From: Lachnospiraceae bacterium | GTDB taxonomy: Bacteria > Bacillota > Clostridia > Lachnospirales > Lachnospiraceae | Length of the DNA stretch: 64,000 bases | Assembly (NCBI GenBank): GCA_015057325.1 | Contig: SVEQ01000006.1 | Coordinates: 137,324-201,323, forward strand | Reading direction: 5' to 3' | Part shown: positions 24,513-32,163 of the stretch, piece by piece | Position numbering within the stretch: the stretch's first letter is position 1 | Layout of the letters: every line of letters starts with the position of its first letter | The notes under the pieces: model-generated | Told to the model about the DNA's origin: nothing | Databases searched by the model: none | Seen by the model: only the letters and a program-made list of their open reading frames with translations | Made by a program: the position numbers and the translations under genes

Positions 24513-25397
24513 ATGGTAGAAAAAAAGGAATTAAAAAGAGAGATATCATTTAAGGTGCCGGTAGATATGTATGCTAAGTATAAGAGGTATTGCGACTCAC
24601 AGGGAGTTATGCCGGCAGTAGATCTCCGCAGGTATATCACGGAGAGAGCAACATCAAGCTACGTTTTTGGTGAAAGAGTGACTTTCTTTGCTTTAAATAT
24701 GCACATGAAAAATATAGAAAGATATAGTGTTCCATATGACGGTGATGAGGATCAAAGAATTGACGAAATTGCTGATTACATAATAGCTTCACATTCCGAT
24801 GTTGCATGTCTTAGTGAATTCATGCCGACAGAAAAAGGAAAAAGATTAGTAGAAAGATTAGAGAATGCAGGATATACAATTCATTACCCTGTAAGTGATA
24901 TGGATTATGAGAGAGCCAAAAACCTCTGGTGCGTAACCATCTTAGCAATAAAAAATGATCGTGGTCTTAAGTTTGAGCAAATATACGATACAAATGAAAT
25001 GTTTCCACAGTATCGATATGTGGCAGGTGTATTATCAAAAGGTAGCAGTAGTATAGTAATTGTTGGCGTACATGTTCCTTGTGTGGATGATGATACAAAC
25101 CCATATCAGGTCGATAGAAAAGAAAAATCGCTGGCATACCTTAAAGAACTTAAAGATTTATATTCATCAAAACAGGTTTTGTTTTTTGGAGACTTCAATG
25201 AAACCTTTGAAGGCAAAGACATATTTGACGATATGATAGACGTCACTGGGAAAAAGGCTACCTGGGACAAGTATGGCATTGACAAGTTTCTTGTGACACA
25301 GGAATTATCATCGCATTGTAAAGGCTCTGCAGTCATTGATCATCCTGTAATACAGAATTTGACGGATCACTGCGCAATTCGTATGAATTTGGATTAA
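24513..25397 (+). CDS. Ribbon-helix-helix/EEP (endonuclease-exonuclease-phosphatase) fusion
   Basis: 294 residues. Residues 1-48 (KREISFKVPVDMYAKYKRYCDSQG...DLRRYITERA) read like a CopG/Arc-type DNA-binding domain. From ~55 follows an EEP fold: ALNMHMKN, DVACLSEF (metal-binding Glu), VGVHVP, FFGDFNE at 225-230 and LTDHCAI with Asp285-His286. These are the catalytic marks of DNase I/exonuclease III/phosphatase-type enzymes. AATGGAGGAAA precedes the ATG. It could be a sequence-directed nuclease or a phosphodiesterase. Ends in a strong terminator. Confidence 0.7.
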   Translation: MVEKKELKREISFKVPVDMYAKYKRYCDSQGVMPAVDLRRYITERATSSYVFGERVTFFALNMHMKNIERYSVPYDGDEDQRIDEIADYIIASHSDVACLSEFMPTEKGKRLVERLENAGYTIHYPVSDMDYERAKNLWCVTILAIKNDRGLKFEQIYDTNEMFPQYRYVAGVLSKGSSSIVIVGVHVPCVDDDTNPYQVDRKEKSLAYLKELKDLYSSKQVLFFGDFNETFEGKDIFDDMIDVTGKKATWDKYGIDKFLVTQELSSHCKGSAVIDHPVIQNLTDHCAIRMNLD

Positions 25398-25479
25398 ACA
25401 GAGATGTTGATATGTACGTTAGTGGATTGTCTTGGCTTGATTGATGAGTCCTGCGAATATAACAATATAATAGCGTTGG

Positions 25480-25515
25480 CAGGCACAAACAATATCATGG
25501 TTTGTGCCTGTTTTT
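25480..25515 (+). terminator. Rho-independent terminator
   Basis: CAGGCACAAAC (25480-25490) pairs perfectly with GTTTGTGCCTG (25500-25510), followed by TTTTT. Confidence 0.92.
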
Positions 25516-25582
25516 CGTTGTAATGCTATTTCATTTGTGCTATCTTTTAGTAAGGATAAAATCGGTAAAGGAGAGAACGCAA

Positions 25583-26635
25583 ATGACCTTAGAAGAATAC
25601 ATGGAAGAATTGTATCTTATGGATAAACAGTACGGACAGGAGGAAGAACTGTATCCGCTTATAAATATATTGTTGCGTCAATCAGGAAGTGTTGCGGGAT
25701 TGTCGCTTAGGGATGTGCATAATGCGTCAAAGGCTGAGAGTATAAAACATAGAGAATTATTAAAAGGTCCTTCGGGTTTTCCGGATTTAGTGATATTGGA
25801 TAAAGAATTTGGTGAAGATGGTGGAAATCCTTCGAATGATAATAATCAGTATGTGTATGGTTGTCTTGAAGCAAAAATAAACGATGATTTTAAACCAATG
25901 GATGACGAGTATTTAAATAAAAATTTGACTGTAAAAACAAAAACTAAAATATTGATTCGTTATGATGATCAATATAAAAACCCATATTATATTATTGTTG
26001 ATAATGACTTCTCGGAAATAAAAATAAATAATGATTATTATTGTATATATATGGACGGGGATAAGAATGAAAAGATTTATAATAATCAAAAGGAGATATT
26101 TAATGATAATCATATAGATACAATAAAATTGGATGAATTTGACATTTCAAGTGTGAAACATATTTATTACACTAAAGTCGACCCATATGGAATCACTAAA
26201 GAAACAACTGTGAAAGAATTGGTGAATAACATTCGAGATAATCTAAGTTCTGATGATATTATTATCTTTAAAAAACTAACAATAATTTGTTGTCAAGACG
26301 AAGAGACAACAATCAATACACAATTATTTGGACAAATAGTTTTCTTTGGTAATGTTATATATACAGATGGAAAGACCTGGCATTTATACAAAAGAGAATG
26401 TTATAACGAAGTTGAAGGAGGACATAATATCAAGATATCACATGAAGTGATTGGTGATTTGAGCGAGATATTTGATAGTTATAAAGAATACAAAAAAGAG
26501 ATAAGGGAGATAGATAAATATGTAGATTGTCACGTATATAAGTTTACACCTGCTGCATATAAAAAATGGAAAGAGCTTTTAAAAAACCTAGCCAAAATTG
26601 AATGGGAACCCGAAATTGAAGAAACAAAAGAATAG
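25583..26635 (+). CDS. PD-(D/E)XK-type nuclease-like protein
   Basis: 350 residues from the ATG at 25583, with AAAGGAGAG upstream; the longer frame from 25502 overlaps the preceding terminator and is rejected. Early part: a helical region, then GFPDLVIL (Pro67-Asp68) and YGCLEAKI (Glu96-x-Lys98), the core of PD-(D/E)XK nucleases. The middle (residues ~130-200) is very rich in Asn, Asp, Tyr and Ile with low complexity. The C-terminus has no recognised domain. Function is an inference; the motif is short and could be coincidental. The A+T content is higher than in neighbours, a sign of transfer. Confidence 0.55.
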   Translation: MTLEEYMEELYLMDKQYGQEEELYPLINILLRQSGSVAGLSLRDVHNASKAESIKHRELLKGPSGFPDLVILDKEFGEDGGNPSNDNNQYVYGCLEAKINDDFKPMDDEYLNKNLTVKTKTKILIRYDDQYKNPYYIIVDNDFSEIKINNDYYCIYMDGDKNEKIYNNQKEIFNDNHIDTIKLDEFDISSVKHIYYTKVDPYGITKETTVKELVNNIRDNLSSDDIIIFKKLTIICCQDEETTINTQLFGQIVFFGNVIYTDGKTWHLYKRECYNEVEGGHNIKISHEVIGDLSEIFDSYKEYKKEIREIDKYVDCHVYKFTPAAYKKWKELLKNLAKIEWEPEIEETKE

Positions 26636-26647
26636 CATCATCCCCAA

Positions 26648-26672
26648 CCACTTCTTCATTTTGAAGAAGTGG
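26648..26672 (+). terminator. Hairpin after the PD-(D/E)XK gene, likely terminator
   Basis: CCACTTCTTC (26648-26657) pairs perfectly with GAAGAAGTGG (26663-26672). The following sequence is TATAAATTT and not a pure T run, so termination may be weak. The arm matches the terminator at 23974. Confidence 0.65.
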
Positions 26673-26688
26673 TATAAATTTAATCACA

Positions 26689-26725
26689 CTATCCGTTGGT
26701 GAACGGATAGTCGAAGAGGTATAAA
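26689..26725 (+). promoter_or_regulatory. Palindrome promoter C of the putative WYL regulon
   Basis: CTATCCGTT (26689-26697) and AACGGATAG (26702-26710) form a perfect 9-base palindrome. The -35 TTGGTG (26696-26701) overlaps it, an 18-base spacer follows, then TATAAA (26720-26725). It drives the acidic peptide, WYL gene and probably the three phosphoesterases. The leader can fold through CGAAG.GGTAT/ATACCTTCG. Confidence 0.72.
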
Positions 26726-26777
26726 TAAAACGTAAACAAAAAACGAAATACCTTCGAAGAAAGAGAGGCTGATTAAT

Positions 26778-26906
26778 ATGAAAAATATGTATGATGAAGA
26801 AACTTTTGACGGCATTCTTTGGGATGACGTTATGTCTAATTTTTTCCCGGAAGCAAGAAATGAGGATGACATCGCAGAGGAACTGGAAGATATCTGGAAT
26901 GATTGA
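26778..26906 (+). CDS. Very acidic 42-residue peptide
   Basis: Short frame MKNMYDEETFDGILWDDV..., ending DIWND, preceded by AGAGAGG and 50 bases downstream of promoter C. It has 15 Asp/Glu against one Lys and one Arg (net about -13), three aromatic clusters, no Cys and no membrane segment. The spacing to the WYL gene is 51 bases, so they are probably co-transcribed. Acidic peptides of this kind can act as DNA mimics or as partners of a DNA-binding protein; that is only a suggestion. Confidence 0.55.
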   Translation: MKNMYDEETFDGILWDDVMSNFFPEARNEDDIAEELEDIWND

Positions 26907-26957
26907 ATTATAATCATATACAGATAAAGAAAACAAAGTAAAAAAGGAGATGTTTGT

Positions 26958-28136
26958 ATGGCTAATAAAAGTAAGAAGAGTGGAAAAGTCGGGAATGTGA
27001 GAAAGGATCCGATTGATTTAATACATATAAGGATACTTGATGTTCTCAAAAAAAATACAAACTATGACAAACCTATGCTTTTGCAGGATTTAACACGCAA
27101 TGTCTATGGTTATAACGTGGAACAATGGAAAAGTATAGGGACCAAAGAACGTGATCATGGAATGGAATGTGTTAAAAAGAATGTAGAACAAATTGGCAGG
27201 CTTGAAAAGGAGAAAAGCAAAAGTGAATGGCATCCGCCGATAGTATTTGCTTATAATGATAAAGAAAAGACGAAAGGTACAAAGATGAAAATCTGGTATG
27301 AGCAGAATTTCACATTTTCTGAGCTTAATCTATTGTATGCGAGTTTTTTGCATTGCAGCATGCTTCCGGCTACTGCAAGAAAAGATCTGTTAAAAAAGGT
27401 CGCTGATATTGCGTGCGTTGATGCAGACTACACTTTGCGAGGAATTGAAGAATTATATGATGTTAAGAGTGCTGAGATGTCAAAAGACGAGCATTCATTT
27501 AAGAAAAAAAGGATAGAAAACAATTTGCTTGAAAACATTGATATACTATTGGAGGCTATGGCAGAGCCTTATGAGGCCAGACCGCTTAGAATTGAGTTTG
27601 ATTACTGTAACTATACAAAAGAGGGAAAATATAAGACTATACGAAATCATTGGAAATACAAAGTATCGCCGGTAACGCTTATTATTGATCAAGGTACTTT
27701 TTGGCTGTTAGGTATTGATGAAAGGAATAAAGGAGAATATACCCGATATAGAGTAGATCGTATGAAGAATATAGAGCAATATCAGGATTATGATGCTACA
27801 AAATTACAAAGAGAAGATAAGGAAGTTTATAATGAGAACTATAGCGTCAGGCATATGTTTGGTAGTTACGGTGAGACAATTGAAGTAGTGGTGAAGCTTC
27901 TCAATAAAAAGACTTCTTACAATCTTGTGTATGAAACCTTTGGAGAGGATTTTGAATGGGTTGATAAAGACGATGGTTTTGATAGGATCAAGATTATAGG
28001 GACAGAGTATGGCATTATGAAATGGGCGTTAGTAAATCTTCGTGATGTAGAAGTAGAGACGGAAAGCGTGCGTAAGGCAATAGTTAAGGAATTACAAGGG
28101 TTAAATGGGTTGTATCTGAAAAAAGAGAACGGCTGA
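26958..28136 (+). CDS. WYL-domain transcriptional regulator
   Basis: 392 residues. N-terminal winged-helix-like region (DLIHIRILDVLKKNTNYDKPMLLQDLTRNVYG, residues ~17-60), a middle helical region, then the WYL domain with HWKYKVSPVTLIIDQGTFWLLGID and YRVDRMKNIE (residues ~225-275) and a C-terminal extension (WCX-like) from ~300. WYL proteins bind small ligands or nucleic acids and are known to regulate phage-defence islands (BrxR, CapW). AAAAAGGAG precedes the ATG. It is the only dedicated regulator in the island and the obvious candidate for binding the TATCCGTT palindromes. Confidence 0.85.
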   Translation: MANKSKKSGKVGNVRKDPIDLIHIRILDVLKKNTNYDKPMLLQDLTRNVYGYNVEQWKSIGTKERDHGMECVKKNVEQIGRLEKEKSKSEWHPPIVFAYNDKEKTKGTKMKIWYEQNFTFSELNLLYASFLHCSMLPATARKDLLKKVADIACVDADYTLRGIEELYDVKSAEMSKDEHSFKKKRIENNLLENIDILLEAMAEPYEARPLRIEFDYCNYTKEGKYKTIRNHWKYKVSPVTLIIDQGTFWLLGIDERNKGEYTRYRVDRMKNIEQYQDYDATKLQREDKEVYNENYSVRHMFGSYGETIEVVVKLLNKKTSYNLVYETFGEDFEWVDKDDGFDRIKIIGTEYGIMKWALVNLRDVEVETESVRKAIVKELQGLNGLYLKKENG

Positions 28137-28179
28137 ATATGATAAAAGCATCATTTTACTGATGAAAAGAGGTGATTTT

Positions 28180-28896
28180 ATGGCTACATACGCTATTTCC
28201 GATATTCACGGAGAATATGACAAGTTTATTGAACTACTCAATATCATCAATCTTAAGGAAGAGGATACATTATATGTTTTGGGTGACATTTTGGACAGGG
28301 GACCTTACCCAATCAAGGTTTTGAAAAAGTTGATGGGAATGCCCAATGTTATATGTATTGTAGGTAATCATGAAATTATGGCGCTTGAATGTCTTGAATT
28401 TCTTTCTAAGGAAATAACAGACACTTCTTTAGAAGAATTAGATAAAGAGATGTTAGAAAACCTGGTTACATGGCAATATAACGGAAGTAGTACAACCATC
28501 AAAGAGTTTAAAGAGTTAGATAAGGAATCACGAATTGACGTGATAGAATACATAAAGGATTTTCTGGTGTATGATAAGTTGACGATAGAAGGAAGAAAGT
28601 TTCTCCTTGTACATGCCGGACTTGGAAACTTTTCGCCGGATAAAGATATTGAAGATTATTCTTTGCATGATCTGGTGTGGAAACGGGCTGATTATAATGT
28701 GCAGTATTTTGATGATGTGTATGTCATAAGCGGTCATACGCCGACGCAAACGATTGAGGGAAATCCAAATCCCGGGTTCATTTACAAAAACAATAACCAT
28801 ATCGCCATAGATTGCGGGGCTCATTATCCGGGTGGAAGGCTAGCTGCCATATGTTTAGATACGATGGAAGAGTTTTACGTTGGAACGGGTTGTTGA
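28180..28896 (+). CDS. PPP-family metallophosphoesterase 1
   Basis: 238 residues from the ATG at 28180 (AGAGGTGA upstream); the ATG at 28162 precedes that site and is rejected. Metal-binding motifs: SDIHGE (7-12), GDILDRG (35-41), GNHE (62-65), HAGL, SGHTPT and a C-terminal IDCGA. This is the bacterial PPP pattern found in PrpA/PrpE-like protein phosphatases and ApaH-like Ap4A hydrolases. Substrate could be phosphoproteins or dinucleotides. First of three consecutive members. Confidence 0.85.
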   Translation: MATYAISDIHGEYDKFIELLNIINLKEEDTLYVLGDILDRGPYPIKVLKKLMGMPNVICIVGNHEIMALECLEFLSKEITDTSLEELDKEMLENLVTWQYNGSSTTIKEFKELDKESRIDVIEYIKDFLVYDKLTIEGRKFLLVHAGLGNFSPDKDIEDYSLHDLVWKRADYNVQYFDDVYVISGHTPTQTIEGNPNPGFIYKNNNHIAIDCGAHYPGGRLAAICLDTMEEFYVGTGC

Positions 28897-28993
28897 ACTA
28901 AGACGTATTCGATGGGCAAATTAAACTAATAGTTCAATGACAAGTTGATGATAGCGAGATATAATAAAAAAAATTGGAAAGGTGGATGAAATT

Positions 28994-29707
28994 ATGAGTA
29001 AAGTTTTAGTGATACCGGACGTGCATTTAAAGCCTTGGATATTCGATCAGGCAGTGGAAATAATGGTAAATACCGACTGCGAGAGAGCGGTGTGCGTTGG
29101 CGATGTCGTTGATGATTGGGACAAACAAAAAGATGTCAGATTATATGAGAAAACGTTGGATAAAATGTTGGACTTTGCGAGAAGATATCCCGATACCTTG
29201 TGGTGCATGGGTAACCATGATTTATCATATCTCTGGGAACAGTACGATCATCCGGGTTATTCCGTGATGGCGGCTGATATGGTTGTTTCAAAGTTTGAGA
29301 TGCTTAAAGATATAGCAACTTTGCCGGAATATGTCGGCATAATACATAGACTTGATAATACTATCTTTTCACATGCAGGATTATGTAAAGACTTTGTTCT
29401 TACGCAATTGGGTGAAATGATGGGAGATATTGATTGTATGTTGGATACAATTAACGGTTATGGTGTAGAAGAATTGTGGGAAAATAATTCGCCAATTTGG
29501 GTTAGACCACAATACGGCAGGCTTACTAACGGACTCTATTCCGAAGGACTATTGCAAGTTGTTGGGCATACTCCGGTAATGGAGATACTTGTTGAGGATG
29601 GTATTATAACGGTAGATACATTCTCGACATATCCAAATGGAAGACCACTTGGAAATCAGGTTTTATGCTGGATTGATACTGTTTCAAAAGAGTATGGTTT
29701 GCTTTAA
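28994..29707 (+). CDS. Metallophosphoesterase 2 (divergent)
   Basis: 237 residues from the ATG at 28994, with AAAGGTGG eight bases upstream; an in-frame GTG at 28982 lies within that site. Motifs: PDVHL (8-12, HL instead of HG), GDVVDDW (36-42, lacking the RG), GNHD (73-76), SHAGL, VGHTPV, and VDTFS instead of IDCGA. It is the most divergent of the three; the loss of the Arg after the second motif suggests a substrate without the usual phosphate contact. Confidence 0.8.
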   Translation: MSKVLVIPDVHLKPWIFDQAVEIMVNTDCERAVCVGDVVDDWDKQKDVRLYEKTLDKMLDFARRYPDTLWCMGNHDLSYLWEQYDHPGYSVMAADMVVSKFEMLKDIATLPEYVGIIHRLDNTIFSHAGLCKDFVLTQLGEMMGDIDCMLDTINGYGVEELWENNSPIWVRPQYGRLTNGLYSEGLLQVVGHTPVMEILVEDGIITVDTFSTYPNGRPLGNQVLCWIDTVSKEYGLL

Positions 29708-29725
29708 ATATAGGAGGACGATACA

Positions 29726-30541
29726 ATGATCTACGCTATGAGTGATATACATGGTTGCATTGACGCACTGGAAAAGAAAATGGAAAATGTTAATCTTGAG
29801 GGGGATAACCGTATCATCTTTCTGGGTGATTACATTGATTACGGGAAAAATTCCGGAAGTGTGCTTAGATTTATCCATGACCTGCAAAAACAATATGGCG
29901 AAGAAAAAGTAATAGTGCTTAAGGGTAATCATGAAGCAATGCTCCTTGAATGGATAGATGATTTCAAAAAAGGTCTTACTCCCGAGATGGGGGAACTAGT
30001 ATATGATTCTTGGTTAAAGACTGATTCGGAACATAGATACAATACATTTAGAACTTTGGTTAAAAAAGAACAGTTAGAGCAACTACTGGAAATAAAAAAG
30101 ACAGCGTCGTTTGGTAAACTAAATGTTACTGCAGTTAAAATGCTGCTTGAGACAAATGGCGATCTTATCAAATGGATTAGATTAATGCCAAGTTTTTATG
30201 AAACCCCAAACCAGATTTTTGTTCATGCCGGTGTTGATGAGGAGGCTGAAGATTTTTGGAAATGGGGAACAGGAGATGAGATTTTTCTTGGAAAGTTTCC
30301 TGCGTCCTTGGGTAAGTTTTGTAAGACTATAGTTGCAGGCCATGTTGGTACGGGAAGCATTGCGAGAGATAAGTCGTTTCATGATATTTATTATGATGGA
30401 GTAAGCCACTATTATATTGACGGTTCGGTGTACAAACACGGGAAACTTCTGCTTCTTGCATACGATGAAGAAAATGATAAATACTATCAGATAGAAAATG
30501 GCAGGCAGGTTCCTATACATAAGTTTGAAAAGTACAGATAA
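29726..30541 (+). CDS. PPP-family metallophosphoesterase 3
   Basis: 271 residues; TAGGAGGACG precedes the ATG, 18 bases after the previous stop. Motifs: SDIHG (6-10), GDYIDYG (34-40, Tyr in place of Arg), GNHE (67-70), HAGV, AGHVGTG, and YYIDGSVY at the end. An insertion of ~50 residues after GNHE (residues 75-150) is longer than in the first paralogue. A strong terminator follows, so the operon from promoter C ends here. Confidence 0.82.
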   Translation: MIYAMSDIHGCIDALEKKMENVNLEGDNRIIFLGDYIDYGKNSGSVLRFIHDLQKQYGEEKVIVLKGNHEAMLLEWIDDFKKGLTPEMGELVYDSWLKTDSEHRYNTFRTLVKKEQLEQLLEIKKTASFGKLNVTAVKMLLETNGDLIKWIRLMPSFYETPNQIFVHAGVDEEAEDFWKWGTGDEIFLGKFPASLGKFCKTIVAGHVGTGSIARDKSFHDIYYDGVSHYYIDGSVYKHGKLLLLAYDEENDKYYQIENGRQVPIHKFEKYR

Positions 30542-30551
30542 CGAGACTGAA

Positions 30552-30595
30552 AAATCCTGGCAATTACTGTGAGTGGTAATTGCCGGGATTGTTTT
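30552..30595 (+). terminator. Rho-independent terminator ending the phosphoesterase operon
   Basis: AATCCTGGCAATTAC (30553-30567) pairs with GTAATTGCCGGGATT (30576-30590), one T-G pair, followed by GTTTT. It is also placed to end the convergent DinB-like gene. Confidence 0.9.
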
Positions 30596-31106
30596 ACTTC
30601 TTGCGATATCTTCCAAATAGAATTCCGTCGTCGATATATTTGTCTGCGTCAGACACCCACATTGGAAACTTGCCGGTTGCAACAGCGGTTTGACCGTTTA
30701 GCATTCCTGTATGAAATGAAAGGTGTCTGTATTGTCGAAGTACCAGTTCAAATCTTGTATAAGGGCAGTTCTCGGGTTTTTCATAAAGCATTTCATCTGT
30801 TAGAGTATCAAGATATGCGAATGTCTTCTCTACAACATGATCAAGGTATGCAAGAAGTTGTTCGTCTGATAATATAACACTTGTCGGATTGTCCGGGTTA
30901 TCCATTCCATCTTCGTGGAAGTCGGGCTCGTCATACACAAACGGGTTTATGAACCATTTATCGGCTGAATGAAGGGCGTGATAAGCCCAACGCCAGCATG
31001 GAGCACCACAGCATATCGCATCTCTGTCATAACTCTGAATGGACGTCTTAATATTAAGGAAATTGGGTTTAATAGTTTCTTTGATAATCTCAATCAATTC
31101 TCTCAT
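30594..31106 (-). CDS. DinB-like (four-helix, metal-binding) protein
   Basis: 170 residues from the ATG at 31106, which has AAGGAGG upstream; the start at 31139 lacks one. Helical protein with WRWAYHALHSADKWF and RQYRHLSFHTGML, whose His residues match the metal site of DinB/YfiT-type proteins. These proteins include thiol-dependent transferases; the role here is unknown. Monocistronic, divergent from a LysR gene. Confidence 0.7.
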   Translation of the reverse strand: MRELIEIIKETIKPNFLNIKTSIQSYDRDAICCGAPCWRWAYHALHSADKWFINPFVYDEPDFHEDGMDNPDNPTSVILSDEQLLAYLDHVVEKTFAYLDTLTDEMLYEKPENCPYTRFELVLRQYRHLSFHTGMLNGQTAVATGKFPMWVSDADKYIDDGILFGRYRKK

Positions 31107-31237
31107 AATTGTTATCCTCCTTATTAAACACGATTGCAATTTCTTTGTTCTGGATTTATAATACCATTAGAATAACTATCAGTAAAATTGAAATAAATAA
31201 TTATAACAATCAAAATATATGATTGGAGGGGATAAGG

Positions 31238-32116
31238 ATGACACTTACACAACTTTCAACATTTATAGAGATAGCAGATACGAACAATTTTACATCGGCG
31301 GCGAACAAACTTGGTTATGCACAGTCGACAGTTACAACGCAGATAAAACAACTTGAAGAGGAACTTGGGTGCCCTGTGTTTGACAGACTTGGGAAGACGG
31401 TGGTGCTTACGCCGGCAGGGTACAGACTTCTTATGTATGCCAACAAGCTTTTGCAGTTAGAACGTGAGATTCACATGGAGGTTCCGGAAGCGGATGAGCC
31501 TTCGGGAGTTTTGAAACTTGGTGTATCCGAGTCGCTATGTTATAACAGACTTCCACACTATCTTATGGAGTATAAGACAAGGTATCCTAAGGTTGATATA
31601 CAGATACATTTCATCATGCACGATACATTCCCTGAAATGCTTAAAAAAGGTGAACTGGATCTTGTCTATACGCTTAACCCTCTTATAGAGGACGAGAATT
31701 TGGACATGCTATATAAGAAAGAAGAGACGTTAGGGTTTTACGTAAGTCCCACACATCCGCTTGCAAAGAAAAAGAAAGTCGTTGAAGCAGATTTGAATGA
31801 TGTGCCATTGTTGCTCACATCACATAATTGTAGTTTCAGACATATGCTACTTAATGATTTCGAAGATAAACAGATAAAGTCAAATGTTATATTGGAAACG
31901 AGCAGTAAGGAGGTTCTTAAACAATTTGCAATGAACGGTCTCGGGGTAGCATTTATGCCTGATATGGCAGCGGAGAAAGAATTGGAGAACAAAAGCCTTG
32001 TGCGACTTCCATGGAAGGGTGCAGACTTCCCTATATATTCGCAGGTGTTTGTCCATAAGGATAAATATGTTAATAAAGCAATAGAAGGAATGCTTAATCT
32101 AATTAGTGAAGATTGA
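31238..32116 (+). CDS. LysR-family transcriptional regulator
   Basis: 292 residues from the ATG at 31238 (GGAGGGG upstream); the TTG at 31223 is rejected. N-terminal winged helix (FTSAANKLGYAQSTVTTQIKQLEEELGCPVFDR, residues ~17-50), then a two-lobed substrate-binding domain. It is divergent from the DinB-like gene and upstream of pepD; either may be a target. The intergenic DNA is A+T-rich with no clear T-N11-A palindrome that I would defend. Confidence 0.88.
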   Translation: MTLTQLSTFIEIADTNNFTSAANKLGYAQSTVTTQIKQLEEELGCPVFDRLGKTVVLTPAGYRLLMYANKLLQLEREIHMEVPEADEPSGVLKLGVSESLCYNRLPHYLMEYKTRYPKVDIQIHFIMHDTFPEMLKKGELDLVYTLNPLIEDENLDMLYKKEETLGFYVSPTHPLAKKKKVVEADLNDVPLLLTSHNCSFRHMLLNDFEDKQIKSNVILETSSKEVLKQFAMNGLGVAFMPDMAAEKELENKSLVRLPWKGADFPIYSQVFVHKDKYVNKAIEGMLNLISED

Positions 32117-32163
32117 TAATTTAATATACATACCACGTTTTTGTATAGGAGGACTATGAAAAA

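Noticed and set aside
22640-30541. Prophage or conjugative element covering the second island
   Set aside because: No integrase, capsid, portal, relaxase or type IV secretion genes and no flanking tRNA were seen.
30569-30877. 102-residue plus-strand ORF opposite the DinB-like gene
   Set aside because: It starts inside a terminator and is antisense to a gene with a strong ribosome site and recognisable motifs.
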